The notes: generated by a model not told the origin, from the letters alone. Numbered from the stretch's first letter, positions 20,112 through 29,919 are shown. The stretch: 64,000 nt of DNA from an uncultured Vibrio sp. (GCA_947504195.1 CANNGN010000005.1:1-64000), one strand, 5' to 3'. Made by a program: numbers and translations.

Positions 20112-21583
20112 TGTCGGTGACGCAATTACCATTTAGTTTTGCGACTCGATTTAAGGTCGCTTATGAGCACAATAGCGATGGCCTTTCTAAGCTTTATTTT
20201 ATCGAGCCGATGTCTATTGATGCTCTCGTCGAAGCTAAACGAGTATTAAAATGTCAGTTTGAATTGGTCGCATTAGAAGGAGAGGAATTTGATACGAAGT
20301 TAACCCAATTGTATCAAAGAGACTCTTCAGAAACGCGTCAGTTAATGGAAGACTTAGGGTCGGATGATGACTTTTTCTCATTAGCAGAAGAGCTTCCGAA
20401 CCACCAAGACCTACTCGACTCTGACGACGACGCGCCAATCATTAAATTGATTAATGCAATGCTAAGTGAGGCAATTAAAGAAGCGGCATCGGATATTCAT
20501 ATTGAGACGTTTGAAACGACATTGTCGATTCGTTTTCGAGTGGATGGAGTGCTGAGGGAAGTTCTAGCACCTAGCCGTAAATTAGCGCCTTTATTGGTAT
20601 CTCGCGTCAAGGTCATGGCAAAACTGGATATTGCGGAAAAACGCATCCCGCAAGATGGTCGTATTTCTCTACGAATTGGTGGGCGAGCCGTTGATGTTCG
20701 TGTCTCAACCATGCCGTCATCTCATGGTGAGCGCGTGGTGATGCGTATTTTAGATAAAAATGCGACCCGTTTAGATTTGCACAGTTTAGGCATGACCGAT
20801 GAAAACCACACTGCTTTTGTTAATCTAATCTCAAATCCACACGGAATTTTATTGGTAACTGGGCCGACAGGTTCGGGTAAATCCACAACGTTATACGCTG
20901 GACTGCAAGAGCTCGATCGCACAGAGAAAAACATTCTTACCGTTGAAGACCCTATCGAATTTGATATCGATGGCATCGGTCAAACTCAAGTTAACCCAAA
21001 AGTTGATATGACGTTTGCGAGAGGATTACGAGCAATTTTACGTCAAGACCCTGATGTTGTGATGGTCGGAGAAATTCGTGACCTTGAAACGGCGCAAATT
21101 GGTATTCAAGCTTCGTTGACTGGTCACTTAGTTATGTCGACCTTACACACAAATACGGCTATAGGCGCAATTACGCGTTTGAAGGATATGGGAATTGAGT
21201 CATTCCTTATTTCGTCTTCTGTCATTGGGGTACTCGCACAGCGCTTAGTGCGTGTATTGTGTTCAGAGTGCAAACAACCTTATGAAGCAACACCTGAGCA
21301 GAAACAACTCTTCGGATTGGATCATAGCCACTCTTTAACGTTGCACCGAGCAACCGGATGTCCGCACTGCCTACACAAAGGTTACCGTGGTCGAACCGGT
21401 ATCCATGAGTTATTGACGGTGGATGATAAGGTTAAAAACTTGATTCACACTGATGTGAGCGAACAAGAGATCGAAGATAGCATTCGCACCTATACTCCGA
21501 GTATACGTTCTGATGGCTTGCTAAAGGTACAACAAGGCATTACGACGCTTGAAGAAGTATTACGGGTGACTGAGGAGGCTTGA
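20111..21583 (+). CDS. gspE: Type II secretion ATPase GspE
   Basis: This cytoplasmic hexameric ATPase powers pseudopilus assembly. In its 490 residues I see an N-terminal domain that binds GspL, Walker [10 protein letters not shown] near residue 255, the Asp box (TVEDPIEF), Walker B (VVMVGEIRD), the His box ([11 protein letters not shown]), and the zinc tetracysteine CSEC...CPHC near 385-420 that marks GspE/PilB ATPases. It starts within the gspD stop and ends within the gspF start, so translation is coupled. Confidence 0.97.
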   Translation: MSVTQLPFSFATRFKVAYEHNSDGLSKLYFIEPMSIDALVEAKRVLKCQFELVALEGEEFDTKLTQLYQRDSSETRQLMEDLGSDDDFFSLAEELPNHQDLLDSDDDAPIIKLINAMLSEAIKEAASDIHIETFETTLSIRFRVDGVLREVLAPSRKLAPLLVSRVKVMAKLDIAEKRIPQDGRISLRIGGRAVDVRVSTMPSSHGERVVMRILDKNATRLDLHSLGMTDENHTAFVNLISNPHGILLVTGPTGSGKSTTLYAGLQELDRTEKNILTVEDPIEFDIDGIGQTQVNPKVDMTFARGLRAILRQDPDVVMVGEIRDLETAQIGIQASLTGHLVMSTLHTNTAIGAITRLKDMGIESFLISSSVIGVLAQRLVRVLCSECKQPYEATPEQKQLFGLDHSHSLTLHRATGCPHCLHKGYRGRTGIHELLTVDDKVKNLIHTDVSEQEIEDSIRTYTPSIRSDGLLKVQQGITTLEEVLRVTEEA

Positions 21584-22800
21584 TGGCAGTTTTTGAATAT
21601 CAAGCTCTGGATGCTCGAGGCCGGAGCAAGAAAGGCTCTTTAGAAGGCGATAGTACCCGTCAAGCTAGACAAAAGCTTAAGGAGAAAGGGCTAACCGTTA
21701 TCGAGGTTAAGCTGTCGCAGCAACGCAGTAAAAATAAAGATTCGGCGTTCTCATTTCGACGTGGAATTGGTGCGATGGATTTAGCATTAATTACGCGCCA
21801 GCTCTCTACTCTTTTGCAATCTGGAATGCCGATAGAATCGAGTTTGCAAGCTGTAGCAGAGCAAACCGAAAAAAATACGATTCGTAGTGTGATTACTTCA
21901 GTACGCTCCAAAGTCACGGAAGGCTATACACTGGGCGAAAGCCTTGGCGAGCAAGGTCATATTTTTGATGTTTTATATCGTTCGATGGTGGTGGCTGGAG
22001 AGCGTTCCGGTCATCTCGACTTGATCTTAGATCGTTTGGCGACTTACACCGAACATCGTCAGAAAATGAACAGTAAATTACTCCAAGCTCTGCTTTATCC
22101 GATCATACTTGTGGTGGTGGCGTTTGCAGTGGTCACATTCTTAGTATCGAGTGTTGTTCCTAAGTTGATCGAGCAATTCATTCATATGGGGCAAAAGCTC
22201 CCAGGCTCTACTGAAGCATTAATGACAATGAGCGGGTTTATGCAAGAGTGGGGGATCCTTGTCGCTATACTTACCTTTTCACTCGTTGTTGTGTTTCGGT
22301 ATGCCATGCAAGTACCTAACTTTGCTTTTAAAGTACATCAACGTTTGCTGTTTTTTCCTCTATTAGGGAAGGTGATAAAAGGGCTGAATACTGCACGTTT
22401 TGCTCGTACTTTAGCCATCTGTTCGTCCAGTAATATTCCAATTTTAGATGGAATGATGGTTGCTCGGGATGTTGTCACCAATTTATATATGAAACAGAAA
22501 GTGCAGGAAGCGGCAGAGGCGGTTCGTGAAGGCATCAGTTTGCGTAAAGCCTTGCAATCGACGGGCTTGTTCCCACCAATGATGCTTCATATGATTGCCA
22601 GCGGAGAGCAGAGTGGCGAACTTGAAAAAATGCTAATAAATGCTGCTGATAATCAAGACAACCAGTTTGAATCGACTGTGAATATCGCGTTAGGTATTTT
22701 TACACCGGTGCTGATTACGTTAATGGCTGGGGTTGTGTTGTTTATTGTGATGGCAACACTAATGCCTATTTTAGAAATGAATAATTTAATGACTCGCTAA
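21583..22800 (+). CDS. gspF: Type II secretion inner membrane platform protein GspF
   Basis: This polytopic protein is the core of the assembly platform. It has 405 residues with two GspF domains (about 70-195 and 270-395) and membrane segments near 168-192, 220-240 and 372-396. Family motifs ALITRQLSTLLQSGMPIE and ARFARTLAICSSSNIPILDG are visible. The ATG at 21583 overlaps the gspE TGA and follows GAGGAGG; a TTG one codon earlier is less likely. Confidence 0.96.
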   Translation: MAVFEYQALDARGRSKKGSLEGDSTRQARQKLKEKGLTVIEVKLSQQRSKNKDSAFSFRRGIGAMDLALITRQLSTLLQSGMPIESSLQAVAEQTEKNTIRSVITSVRSKVTEGYTLGESLGEQGHIFDVLYRSMVVAGERSGHLDLILDRLATYTEHRQKMNSKLLQALLYPIILVVVAFAVVTFLVSSVVPKLIEQFIHMGQKLPGSTEALMTMSGFMQEWGILVAILTFSLVVVFRYAMQVPNFAFKVHQRLLFFPLLGKVIKGLNTARFARTLAICSSSNIPILDGMMVARDVVTNLYMKQKVQEAAEAVREGISLRKALQSTGLFPPMMLHMIASGEQSGELEKMLINAADNQDNQFESTVNIALGIFTPVLITLMAGVVLFIVMATLMPILEMNNLMTR

Positions 22801-22837
22801 TTGAGCGAGAGTCGTTTTTTTTGAGGTTGGATTTAAT

Positions 22838-23275
22838 ATGAAAAGAAATAAACAAGCGGGCTTTACGTTAATCGAAGTGATGGCTGTAATGGCGATTCTG
22901 GCTCTACTCGCTACCTTTGTACTACCAAATGTGTTGGGGAATAAAGAGAGTGCCGATCAGGATAAAGCGTTAGCCGATATTGTTGCGATCGAAAATGCGC
23001 TTGATATGTATAAGCTCGACAATAGCGTTTACCCAAGCACAGACCAAGGCTTAGAAGCTCTAGTAACAAAACCAAATAATCCAGAACCTCGTAAATACCG
23101 TGAAGGGGGCTATATTAAGCGCCTTCCAAATGACCCATGGGGACGTGAGTATCAATATATTAGCCCTGGCAATCATGGTGTGATTGATATCTTTACATTA
23201 GGCGCTGATGGGGAAGAAGGTGGCGAAGAATCCAGTAAAGATATAGGGAACTGGAATTTATTGGACATTAATTAA
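22838..23275 (+). CDS. gspG: Major pseudopilin GspG
   Basis: GspG is the main subunit of the secretion pseudopilus. The 145-residue prepilin has a short positively charged leader cut after Gly8 (QAG|FTLIEVMAVM), Glu5 of the mature chain, one N-terminal hydrophobic helix, and the GspG C-terminal signature (KRLPNDPWGREYQYISPG, then FTLGADGEEGGE, which holds the calcium-site acidic residues). It has its own RBS 37 nt after gspF. Processing needs a prepilin peptidase not encoded in this window. Confidence 0.97.
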   Translation: MKRNKQAGFTLIEVMAVMAILALLATFVLPNVLGNKESADQDKALADIVAIENALDMYKLDNSVYPSTDQGLEALVTKPNNPEPRKYREGGYIKRLPNDPWGREYQYISPGNHGVIDIFTLGADGEEGGEESSKDIGNWNLLDIN

Positions 23276-23299
23276 TTCAGTGAATCGAGCGACGATAAT

Positions 23300-23884
23300 A
23301 TGAAATCTCAACAGGGCTTTACATTAATTGAGGTGCTATTAGTTTTAGCCATCATTGCCCTAACTTCGTTTGTCGTCGTTATCAGTATACCTGCATCTGC
23401 TCAAGATGAAGCAGAGCAACAAGCTCGCCAGTTGTACCATCGGATCTCGTTAATACAAGATGAAGCATTGCTTAGTGGTCAAGAGTTTGCGGTTCAAGTC
23501 AGTGCTGAACAAGATAAGTTAACACTTCTTGGGATGACTCAGTCAGGTTGGAAGCCTCTTGAGTGGGCAAAAATGAAGAGTGAAATCGCCATCGCCGATA
23601 ATGTTGTTCTCGATTTTTCTCTCGCCTCTGGTGTCTGGAAAGACAACGACCGTCTATATATCCCTCAATCATTCGATAGTGATACCTCTTTATTTGAAGA
23701 AGAGAAGGAAAGTGATGAAGAACCTAAATTTGACCCACAGATCCTAATTATGTCGAGTGGTGAGATCACGGCGTTCTCCTTACGTTTTGAGGAAAAAAAT
23801 AATAAAAGTAGTGGTTGGATTACTCATGTTTCGGAAAATGGAACGTTAAAGCTGACGGCGATTTCTGAGGTCTCTGATGAATAA
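23300..23884 (+). CDS. gspH: Minor pseudopilin GspH
   Basis: The 194-residue prepilin-like protein has its cleavage site after Gly6 (QQG|FTLIEVLLVLAII), Glu5, then a beta-rich globular domain. Position after gspG and length fit GspH, a minor pseudopilin. An acidic stretch (EEEKESDEEPKFD, about 132-145) is a species-variable insertion. Its last 8 nt overlap the gspI start. Confidence 0.9.
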   Translation: MKSQQGFTLIEVLLVLAIIALTSFVVVISIPASAQDEAEQQARQLYHRISLIQDEALLSGQEFAVQVSAEQDKLTLLGMTQSGWKPLEWAKMKSEIAIADNVVLDFSLASGVWKDNDRLYIPQSFDSDTSLFEEEKESDEEPKFDPQILIMSSGEITAFSLRFEEKNNKSSGWITHVSENGTLKLTAISEVSDE

Positions 23885-24233
23885 ACATCGAGGCATGACA
23901 CTTTTAGAAGTGATGCTGGCTTTGGCGATATTCGCAACGGCATCATTAAGTGTTATTAAAGCGGTCAGTCAGCAAGTTGATTCGATTTCCTATATGGAAG
24001 AGAAGAGCTTTGCTAGTTGGGTAGCAGATAATCAAATAGCTTTGGTTATGCTCTCTGGGGCAACAGTAGAGACTAAGTCAGGCAAAGAAGAGTTAGCTGG
24101 CGTGACTTGGTACTGGACACTAAAACCAGTCGAAACGGAAAGCAGTTTATTGGCAGCGTTCGACGTCGAGGTCTCTCGTAAAGAAGGCGGAGAGCCTCTT
24201 ATCTCTGTTCGAACCTATCAGGAACCACAATGA
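23877..24233 (+). CDS. gspI: Minor pseudopilin GspI
   Basis: This short prepilin (118 residues) has leader MNKHRG followed by MTLLEVMLALAIF, keeping the Glu5 residue. GspI, with GspJ and GspK, forms the tip complex of the pseudopilus. Size and place between gspH and gspJ support the call. It overlaps both neighbours by a few bases. Confidence 0.92.
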   Translation: MNKHRGMTLLEVMLALAIFATASLSVIKAVSQQVDSISYMEEKSFASWVADNQIALVMLSGATVETKSGKEELAGVTWYWTLKPVETESSLLAAFDVEVSRKEGGEPLISVRTYQEPQ

Positions 24234-24889
24234 TGAAATATTCTAAATCATCATTCAGCGCTTCTCGGTCTCAACGAGGTTTCACTTTGATTGAAGTGAT
24301 GGTTTCTTTGGTTATATTTGTCGGGCTGAGTTTCGGGGTATATCAAGTTCTCAATCAGGTTCAGCGAAGTGAATTAATGACTCGTGAATCCACATCTCGA
24401 CTCAATCAATTACAAAAAGCAATATTGATTATGGATGCGGATTTTCGCCAAATGGCCCGTCGTCCATTCCGGAATAATGGTGGCAGCGCCAGTGAATATT
24501 GGCTGTTGTGGCAAGATTATTTATTTGACTCTGACAGTAAGGGGATACTATTTACCCGCTTAGGTTGGTCAAACCCAAATTATCAGTTCCCACGCGGTGA
24601 AGTCGTTAAAGTTGGGTATAAAATTGTAAACAAACAATTGCAAAGAGTGTGGTGGCGCTATCCGGATACAGCCGCTGGTGATAATGGAGTGGTATCTCCA
24701 TTGCTCGATGGTGTCATTTCGATGTCGGCAAAATTTTATTATCAAGATCAGTGGTTAGATAATTGGGAAGTTGAAAGTGCATTGCCAGAAGGAATTGCAT
24801 TAAAGCTGGAACTCGAGGACTTTGGTGAGATCAGTCGCATATACTTGTTGCCTGAGCAGCCAGAGGAAGAAGACGGTGAGCTTGAATGA
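24230..24889 (+). CDS. gspJ: Minor pseudopilin GspJ
   Basis: The 219-residue prepilin has cleavage motif QRG|FTLIEVMVSLVIF about 18 residues in, a longer leader than its neighbours, then a globular domain with the GspJ-type FRQMARRPFR segment. It starts at two consecutive ATG codons overlapping the gspI stop; either may be used. It is a tip-complex partner of GspI and GspK. Confidence 0.92.
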   Translation: MMKYSKSSFSASRSQRGFTLIEVMVSLVIFVGLSFGVYQVLNQVQRSELMTRESTSRLNQLQKAILIMDADFRQMARRPFRNNGGSASEYWLLWQDYLFDSDSKGILFTRLGWSNPNYQFPRGEVVKVGYKIVNKQLQRVWWRYPDTAAGDNGVVSPLLDGVISMSAKFYYQDQWLDNWEVESALPEGIALKLELEDFGEISRIYLLPEQPEEEDGELE

Positions 24890-25908
24890 TGAAAGGTCCC
24901 CGTAAACAGTCTGGTGTTGCATTAATTATTGTTTTGTTGGCATTGTCATTAATGGTGTCGCTAGCCGCTGTTATTGCTGAAAATGTATTTACTCAATTCC
25001 AGCGAGCAACTCAACGCGAACACTATCAGCAAGCTTATTGGTATGCTATTGGCGTCGAATCACTCGCCAAAGTGGTGATAAAACAGAGCTTTGAAGATGA
25101 TAGTGATACCACAAACTTGAGTCAGGCCTGGGCCTCTGAAGAACAAATCTATCCATTGGATTATGGTACGGTCGTCGGGCGAATTTATGATCGCCAAGCT
25201 TGTTTTAATATGAATGTGTTTGCAAATGCCGCTTTAACCAGTGATGGGAGTGAGCGCACTTTTCTTATTGATGTTTTTTCACGTTTGCTAGACTTACAAG
25301 AGCTTGATAATTATGAAGCGGAAGTGATAGCGGGATCGTTAAGTGAGTATCTTGATAGTGATGACAACGTCGATGTGACCGATGGTGTCGAAGACAGCTA
25401 CTATGAATCGCTTACTCCCAGTTATTTACCCCCAGATGGTGAGATTGCTGATACGAGTGAATTGAGAGCAGTACAGCAAATGACGAGCCCTGCTTTGACA
25501 GCGATGAAATCCGTTGTTTGTGCATTACCAACAACAGACTGGCTTCTTAATATTAATACGTTATCAGAGCAGCAAGCGCCATTGTTGGTTGCATTGTTTA
25601 GTCCTTATTTAAGTTTGTCTAATGCAGAAACGTTAATTTCATCTCGTCCATATGATGGTTGGGCTGATGTTGAAAGCTTTTATACTGAGTCTCAAATTGC
25701 ATCTATTGATGAATCGACGTTAGATGACGCAGAAAGATATTTAGACGTCGTGAGCAACTATTACGAACTGGACGCAGCCGTGACTGTAGAAAAGTCACAA
25801 GTACGTATACGGACGCTATTTTACAGTCCAGATGAATCGAATACTTGGGTGGTTCGCCGCCAATTTGGAGGAATGCGTGAACAACACTCTGATCATCCGG
25901 ATCAGTAA
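24886..25908 (+). CDS. gspK: Minor pseudopilin GspK
   Basis: The 340-residue protein caps the pseudopilus. The prepilin motif is QSG|VALIIVLLALSLM, lacking Glu5 as is usual for GspK. A large periplasmic domain contains the acidic calcium-binding-like stretch LDSDDNVDVTDG near residues 158-169 and helical repeats (ETLISSRPYDGWADVESF). It overlaps gspJ by 4 nt and gspL by 32 nt. Confidence 0.94.
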   Translation: MMKGPRKQSGVALIIVLLALSLMVSLAAVIAENVFTQFQRATQREHYQQAYWYAIGVESLAKVVIKQSFEDDSDTTNLSQAWASEEQIYPLDYGTVVGRIYDRQACFNMNVFANAALTSDGSERTFLIDVFSRLLDLQELDNYEAEVIAGSLSEYLDSDDNVDVTDGVEDSYYESLTPSYLPPDGEIADTSELRAVQQMTSPALTAMKSVVCALPTTDWLLNINTLSEQQAPLLVALFSPYLSLSNAETLISSRPYDGWADVESFYTESQIASIDESTLDDAERYLDVVSNYYELDAAVTVEKSQVRIRTLFYSPDESNTWVVRRQFGGMREQHSDHPDQ

Positions 25909-27082
25909 CCAAGAAGGAGCGAGTGCTCCGTGGTGGATCTGGAGTGAGTCTGAACAGCGAAATATAGAATCAGGAGAGTTACCGACTTGGTATGATCTTC
26001 CTGATTTACCAGAACATGCCTTATCGCTTAATGCGTTGATATTAATCGATTCGGCTGATCTTATGCTGAAGCAGATTGAACTGCCGAAAGGGAGCGGGCG
26101 TCATTTAGATAAAATGTTGCCATTTTTGGTTGAAGAAGACATCGCACAAGATATTGAATCGCTCCACCTAACGGTTCTACATAAGCAGGGAAATAAAGCC
26201 TTAGTTTCTGGGATTGATGCTCAGTGGTTACGTGATTTATGCCAACTGTGTCGTGAGAATAACGTGGATGTAGCTCGTGTTATTCCTGATGTGCTGGTGT
26301 TACCAGACTCGGATAGCGTTATGTTAATGGCTTGGCAGCAACAGTGGCTTGTTCGAGATGGAATGAATGCGGCTTATGTCCTCGAAGATTCTTGGCTAAG
26401 CAGTGTTATTCAGACTGACTGGCAGCCAAATCAGCGAGCTGTGACTTTGCTTAGTCCCAATTCGGCGGATAACATCGTTGGAGTTGATGATTGGCAGAGG
26501 TTGGTTATTGAAAGTCCTGAAGTGTTACTTAGCCAAGGCGCTATGGCTTCACGTTTTACCCTGCTTAGCGGTGAGTTTAAATTAAAAAAAGGCGGCAGTG
26601 CTCGATGGAACGTATGGCGAAAAGTGTTATTTGCTAGTGTGTTTTTATTCGCTCTCTATTGCGCTCAAATTATCTTTACGGTTCAATCGCAAAAAACAGA
26701 ACGCATGTCAATTCGTGCAGAGAGTGAGCGTATTTTTCGTTCGGTTTTTCCTGATAAACAACGTATTCCAACATTGAGTTATCTGACGGGGCAATTGGAT
26801 AACGAAGTTGCACGTTTAAGTGGTGGAAATAGTCAAAATAGTATTTTGGTATTACTTGATGAGTTGAGTAAACAAATATCCGAAATAGATGGAATTCAAC
26901 TGAATCGTCTGAACTATGATGAAAGTCGTGGTGAGATTCGAATTGACCTTCAAGGTGTTGATTTTCAAAATTTTGAACAAGCAAAAAATAAGTTAAGTAC
27001 AGACTTTGATGTTGAATCTGGGCCTTTAAATCGAAATGGTGAGTTAGTACTTGGCTCATTTACATTGAAGCGAGGGCAATAA
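25877..27082 (+). CDS. gspL: Type II secretion protein GspL
   Basis: GspL recruits the ATPase GspE to the membrane. Its 401 residues comprise a cytoplasmic actin-like domain (about 1-235), one membrane helix near 252-270 (FASVFLFALYCAQIIF) and a periplasmic ferredoxin-like domain. I take GTG 25877, with GGAGG 7 nt upstream inside gspK, rather than the upstream ATG at 25832, because VNNTLIIRIS fits the family start. The 32-nt overlap with gspK implies coupled translation. Confidence 0.94.
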   Translation: MNNTLIIRISNQEGASAPWWIWSESEQRNIESGELPTWYDLPDLPEHALSLNALILIDSADLMLKQIELPKGSGRHLDKMLPFLVEEDIAQDIESLHLTVLHKQGNKALVSGIDAQWLRDLCQLCRENNVDVARVIPDVLVLPDSDSVMLMAWQQQWLVRDGMNAAYVLEDSWLSSVIQTDWQPNQRAVTLLSPNSADNIVGVDDWQRLVIESPEVLLSQGAMASRFTLLSGEFKLKKGGSARWNVWRKVLFASVFLFALYCAQIIFTVQSQKTERMSIRAESERIFRSVFPDKQRIPTLSYLTGQLDNEVARLSGGNSQNSILVLLDELSKQISEIDGIQLNRLNYDESRGEIRIDLQGVDFQNFEQAKNKLSTDFDVESGPLNRNGELVLGSFTLKRGQ

Positions 27083-27084
27083 TC

Positions 27085-27573
27085 ATGAAAGACACTATGG
27101 TTAGGCTACGCTCTTGGTGGTCTCAAATTTCTAGCCGTGAGAGATGGTTAGTGGGGACACTGGCAGGACTTGGGCTATTGGTTCTGTTTGTTTTTGGTTT
27201 TTGGCAACCGATGAATCAAAGTCTTGTTTCGAGTAAACAAGCACTCGAACGAGAAAAATCGGTCCTTCAAACCGTGATGACACAATCAAATAGGATTGAG
27301 TCGTTAAGAAAAGAAAAAGGGATTGAAAGTACGAGTCAAGAGCCATTAAATCAGGTAATTGCTGCATCAAGTAAGAAATTAAACATCTCTTTGATCCGAA
27401 TTCAACCTCGAGATCAAGAACTGCAAGTGTGGGTAGAGCCACTTCGGTTTGACACGTTACTTGATTGGATTAATACGTTAGATCGTAATTTTGGCATTCA
27501 AGTCGTTGCTTTAGATATTGAGCGATCAGATAAGCCTGGAATGGTTGACGTTCGCCGGCTTCAATTTCGATAA
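27085..27573 (+). CDS. gspM: Type II secretion protein GspM
   Basis: The 162-residue bitopic inner membrane protein has a cytoplasmic N-terminus, a membrane helix near 23-42 (LVGTLAGLGLLVLFVFGFW) and a small periplasmic ferredoxin-like domain. GspM partners GspL. The SSRERWLV segment before the helix is typical. It starts 2 nt after the gspL stop. Confidence 0.95.
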   Translation: MKDTMVRLRSWWSQISSRERWLVGTLAGLGLLVLFVFGFWQPMNQSLVSSKQALEREKSVLQTVMTQSNRIESLRKEKGIESTSQEPLNQVIAASSKKLNISLIRIQPRDQELQVWVEPLRFDTLLDWINTLDRNFGIQVVALDIERSDKPGMVDVRRLQFR

Positions 27574-27582
27574 GGGTAGGTA

Positions 27583-28344
27583 GTGAAAACTAAGCTGTTA
27601 GTATTTATATGTTTATTGATTGTTGGCTTGTTAAGTGCGGTTGTCCATATGCCGGCCACGACATTGATACATTGGGCTCGATTGCCGACTAATGTCACTT
27701 TGCATGGTGTGAGCGGAACTTTGCTACACGGCCAGGTTGATCGTATGACGGTTAACTCAATCGACTTAGGGAAAGTTAGGTGGCAAGCAAAACCGAGCAG
27801 TTTACTCCTTGGACAGCTTGGGGCTGATGTGCGTTTTGGTGAGCAAAGCACAACTCAAATACGTGGTAAAGGCTTGATCGGGTTATCACTGTCTACGTTA
27901 CACCTCAAACAGTTTTCAGTATTGCTCCCCGTTTCCGAACTTTCTCCTTATATTTCACCCGAGATACCCGTCGAAATTGCGGGAAATCTATCGCTGTTCT
28001 TGGATGAATACCAGCATGACGGCTCAGGCTTTTGTCGCGAATTAATCGGAGAGGCAAACTGGCAAAATACCCACCTTTCTATTATGTCGACACCGCTGTT
28101 ACTTGGTGGGGTTAGCGCTGAGTTGAGTTGTGACCAGAATCAATTGATAGCTCAACCGAAACAAGAGAGTGAACAAGTAAGCAGTGAGTTCAATGTACGT
28201 CTAACGGCACCAAATCAGTACTCTGTATCTGGTTGGCTTCATCCAAATACCGAGTTTCCTCTAGAATTTATGCCACAACTTACTTGGTTGATTGAGCCTG
28301 ATGAGAATAATCGTTACCCAATAAAATTAAGTGGACGTTGGTAG
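27583..28344 (+). CDS. gspN: Type II secretion protein GspN
   Basis: The last gene of the operon encodes 253 residues with an N-terminal membrane helix (about 4-24) and a beta-rich periplasmic domain. It starts at GTG (MKTKLLVF). GspN is dispensable in some systems and its role is unclear. An 8-bp hairpin spans its stop codon (28329-28351), facing cysQ. Confidence 0.9.
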   Translation: MKTKLLVFICLLIVGLLSAVVHMPATTLIHWARLPTNVTLHGVSGTLLHGQVDRMTVNSIDLGKVRWQAKPSSLLLGQLGADVRFGEQSTTQIRGKGLIGLSLSTLHLKQFSVLLPVSELSPYISPEIPVEIAGNLSLFLDEYQHDGSGFCRELIGEANWQNTHLSIMSTPLLLGGVSAELSCDQNQLIAQPKQESEQVSSEFNVRLTAPNQYSVSGWLHPNTEFPLEFMPQLTWLIEPDENNRYPIKLSGRW

Positions 28345-28351
28345 TCCACTT
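28329..28351. terminator. Possible bidirectional terminator between gspN and cysQ
   Basis: AAGTGGAC-GTTGGTA-GTCCACTT overlaps the gspN stop codon and lies 39 nt from the convergent cysQ stop. The stem is perfect but no strong T-run follows, so termination is only inferred. Confidence 0.45.
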
Positions 28352-28389
28352 AATGCATTAAATGAGGGTTATTATTGAGTGAATTGGAA

Positions 28390-29211
28390 TTAGCGTTTAT
28401 CGACTAAAATCTCATCCCAAGGTAAGCTTTTATCACCAAGAACGATAAAATTCGGATTCTCTAACGACTCTCGTAAATTGTACGAAAGAGCGGCAAGTTC
28501 CGTGCTTAGAATTTGCCCACCTGCAGCTTCAACAATGCATTGGGTTGCGGCGGTATCCCACTCACCTGTTGGTCCAAGTCTTAGGTAGCAATCTGCGGCT
28601 CCTTCTGCCACCAAACAAGCTTTCAACGCTGCGGATCCCAGCGGCACTAAATCATAATCCCAATTTGTACTTAAGCGACTCGTGATTGAGTTGATATTCT
28701 GGCGACGACTAGTAGCAATCGAGATAGGCTGCTTTAATGATTGGTGCTGATGGATTCCAATTTCAAACTTTTCATTGTTCTCTAAAATTTTCCATGCGCC
28801 ATACCCTTGATAAGCATAATAAGTGACGCCCGACGTTGGGCCAAAAACGACGCCCATAACAGGGTGGTTATCTTGAACTAATGCAATAATGGTCGCAAAA
28901 TCGCCGCTACGAGCAATAAACTCTTGAGTTCCATCTAGTGGGTCGACTAACCAATATGTCGACCATTGAGAACGTTTCTCTAGGCTGATATCGGCGGCTT
29001 CTTCAGACAACACTGGAATATCAGGTGTAAGGGCTGAGAGTCGATCATAGATGACGTGATGTGCGGCAATATCAGCGCAAGTTACGGGGGTCGAATCATC
29101 TTTTATGAAAGCATCGTAGGTACGGTTTTGATAGTGTTCTAGGATTACAGCCCCGGCTTCTCGAGCAATCTCAATGACTTCAGGGAGTAACGAAGATAAG
29201 TCTTTTGTCAT
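28390..29211 (-). CDS. cysQ: 3'(2'),5'-bisphosphate nucleotidase CysQ
   Basis: The enzyme hydrolyses adenosine 3',5'-bisphosphate, a by-product of sulfate assimilation, to AMP. The inositol-monophosphatase fold motifs are present: the metal-binding LSEEAA near residue 67, DPLDGTQEF near 92, and GEWDTAATQCIVEAAGG near 218. At 273 residues it is somewhat longer than the E. coli protein (246). It lies 25 nt after nudE and is cotranscribed with it. Confidence 0.94.
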   Translation of the reverse strand: MTKDLSSLLPEVIEIAREAGAVILEHYQNRTYDAFIKDDSTPVTCADIAAHHVIYDRLSALTPDIPVLSEEAADISLEKRSQWSTYWLVDPLDGTQEFIARSGDFATIIALVQDNHPVMGVVFGPTSGVTYYAYQGYGAWKILENNEKFEIGIHQHQSLKQPISIATSRRQNINSITSRLSTNWDYDLVPLGSAALKACLVAEGAADCYLRLGPTGEWDTAATQCIVEAAGGQILSTELAALSYNLRESLENPNFIVLGDKSLPWDEILVDKR

Positions 29212-29236
29212 GGTTGCTTTCCTTTATTATTATTTT

Positions 29237-29782
29237 TTATTGCAAATGACGTAGAGTCAGCATGAGCGCTAAAATCGTTCGAGCTTCGCAAAAGTCGAGA
29301 TGAGTAAGCAATTCTTCGGCTTGTGATAGTGGCCAACGTACCAGCTCTAGAGGCTCGGGTTCGTCACCTTCCAGTTGTTCTGGGTAAAGATCTTGAGCAA
29401 TGAATAGCTTCATACGACTGGAAAAGTATGAGGGGGCTAGAACGACTTCTTTTAGAAATGTTAATTGATGACTGCCAAAGCCAACTTCTTCTTTGAGTTC
29501 TCGATTTGCAGCTTGCTCAGGGGATTCACCAGCGTCAATGAGGCCTTTGGGAAAGCCCAGTTCATAGCGCTCAGTACCGGCTGCATACTCTCGCACTAAA
29601 AGCAGATCACCTTGCGAAGTAATAGGAACCATCATGACGGCATTTCGTCCACTAGGTTTCATTCTTTCATAGGTTCGTTGTTCACCATTGGAAAAGCGTA
29701 AATCCATTGCTTCGATGGAAAAAAGTTGCGATGAAGCAACCGTTTGAATATTTAGAATCTCAGGATTTTTTTTGATCGACAT
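29237..29782 (-). CDS. nudE: ADP compounds hydrolase NudE (Nudix)
   Basis: NudE hydrolyses ADP-ribose, NADH and Ap3A-type compounds. The Nudix box is complete: G-x5-E-x7-REL-x-EE-x-G at about residues 80-102 (GLIDAGESPEQAANRELKEE then VG). At 181 residues it is close to E. coli NudE. The segment RNAVMMVPI is typical. RBS AGGGAAG precedes the ATG. It lies upstream of cysQ on the same strand. Confidence 0.93.
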   Translation of the reverse strand: MSIKKNPEILNIQTVASSQLFSIEAMDLRFSNGEQRTYERMKPSGRNAVMMVPITSQGDLLLVREYAAGTERYELGFPKGLIDAGESPEQAANRELKEEVGFGSHQLTFLKEVVLAPSYFSSRMKLFIAQDLYPEQLEGDEPEPLELVRWPLSQAEELLTHLDFCEARTILALMLTLRHLQ

Positions 29783-29873
29783 GGCCGCTTCCCTAAGCTT
29801 TAACGTTACTCTAACTATATGAAAAAAAACGTGGGATTGGAAAGTTTTGTACAGAGAGTTATGTAATTAAAGG

Positions 29874-29908
29874 TTACATAATCGAATGTTAAACACTCGA
29901 TTATGTAA
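29874..29908. repeat. 12-bp inverted repeat between nfuA and nudE
   Basis: TTACATAATCGA and TCGATTATGTAA flank 11 nt, 12 nt past the nfuA stop. The arms are exact complements. It would form a stem in either RNA but lacks a U-tract. The AATCGA/TCGATT ends resemble the inverted repeat at 1835-1872. Confidence 0.7.
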
Positions 29909-29919
29909 AGTGAGAAAGA

